Source of the DNA: Apostichopus japonicus
Lineage: Eukaryota; Echinodermata; Holothuroidea; Aspidochirotida; Stichopodidae
Assembly: GCF_037975245.1 (NCBI RefSeq)
Contig: NC_092562.1
Location: 10,951,001-11,015,000, forward strand
DNA: 64,000 nt
Direction of reading: 5' to 3'
The notes under the pieces are model-generated. The model saw only the letters and a program-made list of their open reading frames with translations. It was not told the DNA's origin and made no database searches. The position numbers and the translations under genes were made by a program. Shown in pieces: positions 61,301 through 64,000 of this stretch (positions are counted from its first letter, which is position 1; each line of letters starts with the position of its first letter).

Positions 61301-63333
61301 AGTCATACAAAATATGTTAACAGGAAGATTAACTGATCATAAAAGGGAAAGAAAAAAAAAGAGTAAAGATGATAGGATATCATTCTTCATTTGCATCCTC
61401 ATAATTCTCATCCTCATCCCTCATATTTTCATTGTTCAGTGTTTGATGCTTTACATTGGTTGACTCATTATGCAGATTATTCTTTTTGGATGTACCTACT
61501 TTGTATTTTTCTGTTATTTCTTTAATGCAGCTTAAGGTATTTCTTGAGTGGTTTGTCAGTGGTGTTTATCCATGATAATTCTATGGCTTTTAAGAGAAAC
61601 AACCATGTTGTCATAGTTACACTGACCGATCAATTCAGTCCTCCACTAAAAGTCCCTTCATAAAATTTTTTGGGAAAAAAAAGAAGGGGTATCAGGAGGA
61701 GAGAATGGTTATGTTTCTGTTTTCCACTATTTCAGAATCGAGTAAGAAGAGTGACTGGGACAGCATTGTGGCTTGCCATCAGGGCAGCTCCTTAGTTACG
61801 ACCTGGGATTACACCAGATGCACTATGGGTAAATATAAAATATGCCCTCCAGAGTTAGAAGATGACCTTGCAGCTCAGGCAACAGTGAGTATTTATATAC
61901 AACACCATGTATGGGCACTTCATCTTTTCGGTATGGAACATACAACAGGACAATGCATATTCATGAAATCTGAAATATTTGCATGCATGATGAGTTGTAA
62001 TGTTACCTCCAGAACCCTTTTCCATCTATATTCCATTTAGATTCATGTTTAATATCTTATGAACACATGGTAAATTTATCTTGTCATACTCGGGCAACAG
62101 TTGGCATACTATATATCAGGCATGAGCTTTTTACGCGAATTCGCGGAATATCTGTGATTTCTTTTCTACCTCCGAGATTTACACCTCTCAATTTCCGTGA
62201 ATTTCTAACAACAGCGTTGTGTCATTTGATCCGTTGTTCGCATGTTTTTCATTACCTATGGATATCCAACCTGCAGGGGGACGAAAACTATTATCCTAAC
62301 ACACTGTAGCATAAGCAAACTGGAGCCTATACTGCCAGTTTTGCAAAGTTCTGTGATTTTTTTTTACCCCAGACTCATCCCTGTATATATATATATATGG
62401 ATCATAAACATGTGATGAAATGTATTTGAATGAGGTTTGATATCATCTATGAAGAAAGAAAACTTTGCAGAAAACTTCTGCAACTGCCCCATCATCGTCG
62501 TTGTCATCATCACTTTAAAATATTCAGTGTCAAGACTCTCTGAATGACACGTCTGAAATCTTCCGAAAGTTGTCGATCAAAACCGTTCTGTTTGACCTTG
62601 TGTTTCTTCTTCAGGCGGTGGATGTCACATCTTGCGGGAACTTTGTGGTGATTGGTTGGAACACCGGCCATGTGAAACTCTACAACATCCAATCTGGAAT
62701 CTACCGAGGAAACTATGGCAAAGACAAAGGTAAAAGAGCAGTTGATTTGATTTGGTTTATATCAGAGAACTACAGTGGAAATATCTCATACGAAACTGAT
62801 TAATAACAATTCATGAAACTGGTCCAGGAAGATATCCATTCCAGGTAAAGAATATGGGCGATAGCCCAGTGATAATTGTTGTGAATTCAGGGAATAGTTT
62901 AGCCAGTATCACATAGCAAAACTGCACTGCAACGTAGTCAAGTGCACAGACATACAGCTGGACAAATATTTACTAAGAAGCCACATTGAAAACCTTCAAA
63001 ACTGCACAGAGACAAAATTTGGACGATAGATCATTCCCGGGACTTCCATTTTCCCCCAACAACTGCCCACAAGTTTATTTGTTGCCGGTTTGACTCGATT
63101 CAAGGACTCTGCTACTCATTAATAATCATAACCCATGATTGTCTGCATCTCTCCCATGTAGGGACAGCTCACTCGGGACCTGTTAGAGGTGTGGCTGTGG
63201 ATGGTCTCAACCAGGTCGCCATGACAACATCATCTGATCAGAAAGTGAAATTCTGGCATTTTAGAGAGAAGAAGTTGCTACAAGAAGTCGATGTTCAGTG
63301 TCCAGTCAGTCAGATGAAGTTGCACCGCGAGAG
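43984..63333 (+). CDS. WDR36: WDR36 / Utp21, small-subunit processome WD40 protein (5' part)
   Basis: Nucleolar subunit of the UTP-B module of the SSU processome, needed for 18S rRNA maturation. Thirteen exons join with consistent phases: 43984-44127, 46056-46083, 46871-46971, 48956-49073, 50954-51086, 51366-51420, 51893-52025, 52679-52854, 53592-53712, 60810-60959, 61736-61884, 62615-62729, 63162-63333 (1595 nt, 531 codons plus 2 nt). Matches to vertebrate WDR36 include [59 protein letters not shown] and [13 protein letters not shown]-type strands include LKIWD, LQLWN, IAIWN and KFWHF. The start is the first ATG after an in-frame TGA (43960-43962) and has A at -3. Vertebrate WDR36 is about 900 residues, so roughly 60% is here; the rest lies beyond the right edge. 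Confidence 0.96.
44128..46055 (+). other. WDR36 intron 1, with two SINE copies
   Basis: A tRNA-derived SINE head lies at 45870-45940: A-box-like TAGCCTAGTGG at 45876-45886 and B-box-like GGTTTGAATTCC at 45921-45932. A 5'-truncated relative starts near 45556 (GGTTGGAATCCC). Both run into TTCCAACTCACTACAATTTC. The rest is unremarkable. Confidence 0.6.
45870..45990 (+). mobile_element. tRNA-derived SINE
   Basis: Polymerase III A and B boxes are about 35 bp apart in a tRNA-like head, followed by a tail TTCCAACTCACTACAATTTC shared with the truncated copy at about 45556-45640. Confidence 0.55.
46056..46083 (+). CDS. WDR36: WDR36 coding exon 2 (28-nt microexon)
   Basis: Acceptor TTTTTTTTCAG, donor GTAAGT. 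Encodes GSKLELLSV plus the first base of a Ser codon. Inclusion is required to join exon 1 (phase 0) to exon 3 (needs 2 bases), and the residues align with the vertebrate QKL...VAVS segment. Confidence 0.85.
46871..46971 (+). CDS. WDR36: WDR36 coding exon 3
   Basis: Acceptor CTCTCGCCAG, donor CAG|GTAAGT. Encodes [20 protein letters not shown] and [13 protein letters not shown]. Ends in phase 0. Confidence 0.92.
48199..48955 (+). repeat. Tandem array of exon 4 5' ends and their 3' splice sites
   Basis: A ~136-143-bp unit carries the acceptor tract (GCTTTTCCTTTCTTAG), then about 47 bp almost identical to the start of exon 4, then TTGAATAGCCCCCTCAC and TTATTGGGATATAC. Decoy exon starts lie at 48328, 48682 and 48818. 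A copy lacking its acceptor lies at about 48549, and a degenerate copy near 48203. The true exon starts at 48956. In frame, 48328 and 48818 read [19 protein letters not shown] then TAG. 48682 stops after 4 codons (TAA). Confidence 0.9.
48417..48550 (-). mobile_element. SINE-like insertion in the exon 4 array
   Basis: This block replaces the 3' half of one array unit and the acceptor of the next. It contains a 14-C run (48511-48524). On the minus strand it begins TGCAGTGGCGGAGCATCCAT, like the other GGCGGAT-type fragments here. Confidence 0.5.
48956..49073 (+). CDS. WDR36: WDR36 coding exon 4
   Basis: Begins [20 protein letters not shown] and ends LKIWDKETE plus 1 base; donor AAG|GTAAGG. It is the only array copy that continues into coding sequence and a donor. 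Confidence 0.93.
49341..49732. mobile_element. Fold-back MITE
   Basis: 49341-49504 is a 164-bp imperfect palindrome (arms ACAAATAATGAATGGTT, GTGCAATAGTGCAAAT, GTTCCATTCAA and their complements). TTTTATACAACACCT at 49504-49518 is inverted at 49718-49732. No coding frame is credible. Confidence 0.65.
50180..50690 (-). mobile_element. 5'-truncated LINE 3' end
   Basis: On the minus strand the sequence ends with a CTAT/GATA tail (about 50184-50208), a common non-LTR retrotransposon terminus. Upstream, the minus-strand frame 50411-50662 carries [17 protein letters not shown], resembling the RxxSFIPxAIxxxN end of LINE ORF2 proteins. The endonuclease and reverse transcriptase domains are absent. Clade not assigned. 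Confidence 0.6.
50954..51086 (+). CDS. WDR36: WDR36 coding exon 5
   Basis: Acceptor CCCTTCTCAG, donor AAA|GTGAGT. Encodes [20 protein letters not shown], then [20 protein letters not shown]. Phase 2 in and 2 out. Confidence 0.95.
51366..51420 (+). CDS. WDR36: WDR36 coding exon 6
   Basis: 55 nt after TTTACAG; encodes [18 protein letters not shown]. Donor CAG|GTGAAT. Ends in phase 0. Confidence 0.92.
51893..52025 (+). CDS. WDR36: WDR36 coding exon 7
   Basis: Acceptor TCTCACCAG. Encodes [20 protein letters not shown], then [20 protein letters not shown] and AFRT. Donor CAG|GTGAGC. Confidence 0.95.
52026..52678 (+). other. WDR36 intron 7 with AT/AC microsatellites
   Basis: About 52190-52395 is AT-dinucleotide repeat broken by TACATA words. 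The open frames there are low complexity. Confidence 0.85.
52679..52854 (+). CDS. WDR36: WDR36 coding exon 8
   Basis: Acceptor CTGTTTCACAG. Encodes [20 protein letters not shown], then [20 protein letters not shown] and [19 protein letters not shown]. Donor AAG|GTAAGA. Ends in phase 0. Confidence 0.95.
53268..53490. repeat. 20/21-bp minisatellite next to exon 9
   Basis: About ten units of GGATCCCATTGTGGGAACAC and variants (GTATCAAAGTGTGGGAACAC, CGAAACCATTGTGGGAATAC). They are arranged in a ~83-bp four-unit higher-order block repeated about twice, ending about 100 bp before exon 9. Several frames are open on both strands because the unit lacks stops. Confidence 0.85.
53592..53712 (+). CDS. 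WDR36: WDR36 coding exon 9
   Basis: Acceptor TTGTTTTGAAG. Encodes [20 protein letters not shown], then [20 protein letters not shown] plus 1 base. Donor CAG|GTAAGC. Confidence 0.94.
55462..56657. repeat. Dispersed repeat with hairpin ends
   Basis: Starts with a near-perfect 28-bp palindrome (55462-55489, AGCTCATACCAGC then GCTGGTGTGAGCT). Contains blocks such as TGAAACTTGG and GGTCAAAGGTCA. Ends with AAGCTC...GAGCTT (56611-56632) and GCACCATTGGTGC (56635-56647). Related AGCTCA-hairpin repeats are common in marine invertebrate genomes (general recollection). A G-run insertion lies near 56512. Confidence 0.55.
57895..58095. repeat. Purine-rich tract
   Basis: About 200 bases are strongly G/A on the plus strand. 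The 128-codon minus-strand frame across it is a translation of the C/T strand, not a gene. Confidence 0.7.
60810..60959 (+). CDS. WDR36: WDR36 coding exon 10
   Basis: Acceptor CTCCTCTCACAG. Encodes [20 protein letters not shown], then [20 protein letters not shown] and LGTITALAC. This basic linker lies between the two WD40 propellers. Donor GCG|GTAAGT. Confidence 0.94.
60960..61735 (+). other. WDR36 intron 10
   Basis: No repeat or exon is recognised. Confidence 0.7.
61736..61884 (+). CDS. WDR36: WDR36 coding exon 11
   Basis: Acceptor CCACTATTTCAG. Encodes [20 protein letters not shown], then [20 protein letters not shown] and EDDLAAQAT. Donor ACA|GTGAGT. Ends in phase 0. Confidence 0.95.
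61885..62614 (+). other. WDR36 intron 11
   Basis: A short TA run lies near 62384-62397. Nothing else is recognised. Confidence 0.7.
62615..62729 (+). CDS. WDR36: WDR36 coding exon 12
   Basis: Acceptor GTTTCTTCTTCAG. Encodes [20 protein letters not shown], then [18 protein letters not shown]. Donor AAG|GTAAAA. Confidence 0.95.
63162..63333 (+). CDS. WDR36: WDR36 coding exon 13
   Basis: Acceptor TCTCCCATGTAG. Encodes [20 protein letters not shown], then [20 protein letters not shown] and [16 protein letters not shown]. The likely donor AG|GTTTGT is weak but leaves AG, which with C or T gives the Ser that follows in vertebrate WDR36. Confidence 0.88.
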
Positions 63334-64000
63334 GTTTGTTAGATCTGTTCATTGGTCTTTCTGACAATCACTGCAAATAGCTTTGACTTTCCAAGTGTAA
63401 TTTTCTTGTAATCAATGTTTGAAAATGTGATTCAGTTGGAATGTTGTAATTAGCTGTCAATGTTCTCAGTGTTTAGAATTTCATTAAAACTCCACCTTAT
63501 TGGTAGAAACTATACATTCCTTTTTGGATTAATGATTTGAAATTTAAAAAAGGAAAGAAAATGCAGAATGACATCAATCACTCTTCTGTTGCTAGATGCA
63601 TTCACAAATTATTACCAGTTTTGAAGAATTCATATCTTTGTCATACACAATGCTAAAGATGCACAAAATTTGCAACGACGTTTTTTAGCAATTACCAGTA
63701 TATCCCTTCAAAGCTTTATTTTGCGTTGTTGACGTTATGACAACCTGATCGAGCGATTTCTTATGAACCCTGGATACCCCTCAGTCCAACAAACAGATCT
63801 GTGTGGTCACCAATGCTTGGCTAGTTCGACAGTAATAAGTGCGTTATTAACAGTTGAATACAGCAGAAGAAAACTTTTGTGTCCCACAAATTTCCTCTCA
63901 AAGTTGAAATTGATCTGATCTTTTGAAACTGTATTCCCTGCCATGATGGATTTGTGATTGATGTTCAAGTTTTATCCCAGAAATTTCGAACTGGCTTCAT
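63334..64000 (+). other. WDR36 intron 13 (incomplete)
   Basis: No further exon is recognised before the window ends, so the C-terminal part of WDR36 lies outside. Confidence 0.6.

Overview
The window is eukaryotic (animal) nuclear DNA. Genes are split by GT-AG introns, coding density is very low, the DNA is AT-rich, and it is full of short transposons, SINE-like pieces, minisatellites and homopolymer G/C runs. The repeat style (TAGGCCTA-type words, GGCGGATCCAGG-type SINE fragments, fold-back elements) suggests a marine invertebrate deuterostome, perhaps an echinoderm. That assignment rests on pattern familiarity, not on a marker gene.

Two host genes are convincing. A class B J-domain co-chaperone (DNAJB1/4/5 clade) lies on the minus strand: coding exon 1 at 30895-31692 (or from 31680), coding exon 2 at 22760-22990, one 7.9-kb intron, and a perfect three-unit heat shock element at 32216-32228 upstream. 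The ribosome-biogenesis WD40 protein WDR36 (yeast Utp21) lies on the plus strand. Its first 13 coding exons (43984-63333) join in consistent phase to 531 complete codons, roughly the N-terminal 60% of the protein; the gene runs off the right edge. The two genes are divergent, with about 12 kb between their starts.

The left third (1-22 kb) is accessory and repeat-rich. It holds a TTAA-flanked fold-back element (583-1138); a 425-bp composite element with an 11-bp target duplication (3036-3460); a 2.1-kb element with 416-bp terminal inverted repeats and a 6-bp target duplication (7873-9957), whose arms carry a 20.3-bp-phased motif array and whose spacer holds a decayed reading frame; two copies of one Mutator-like element, each with its own 9-bp duplication (10006-10915, 14227-15152); a cluster of ACCTTAGGT palindromes between TA microsatellites (12.6-13.0 kb); and a minus-strand leucine-rich-repeat exon of F-box/LRR type with one frameshift (13224-13701).

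The middle (32-44 kb) holds no gene I can support. It has a promoter-like CRE plus TATA motif pair (36410-36456), AT microsatellites and a 145-bp tandem repeat. The most unusual structure is in WDR36 intron 3. The 3' splice site and first ~47 bp of exon 4 are tandemly repeated on a ~138-bp period just upstream of the true exon, making several decoy exon starts that each reach a stop. The other WDR36 introns hold a LINE 3' end, fold-back elements, a tRNA-derived SINE, a long dispersed repeat with hairpin ends and a 21-bp minisatellite close to exon 9.
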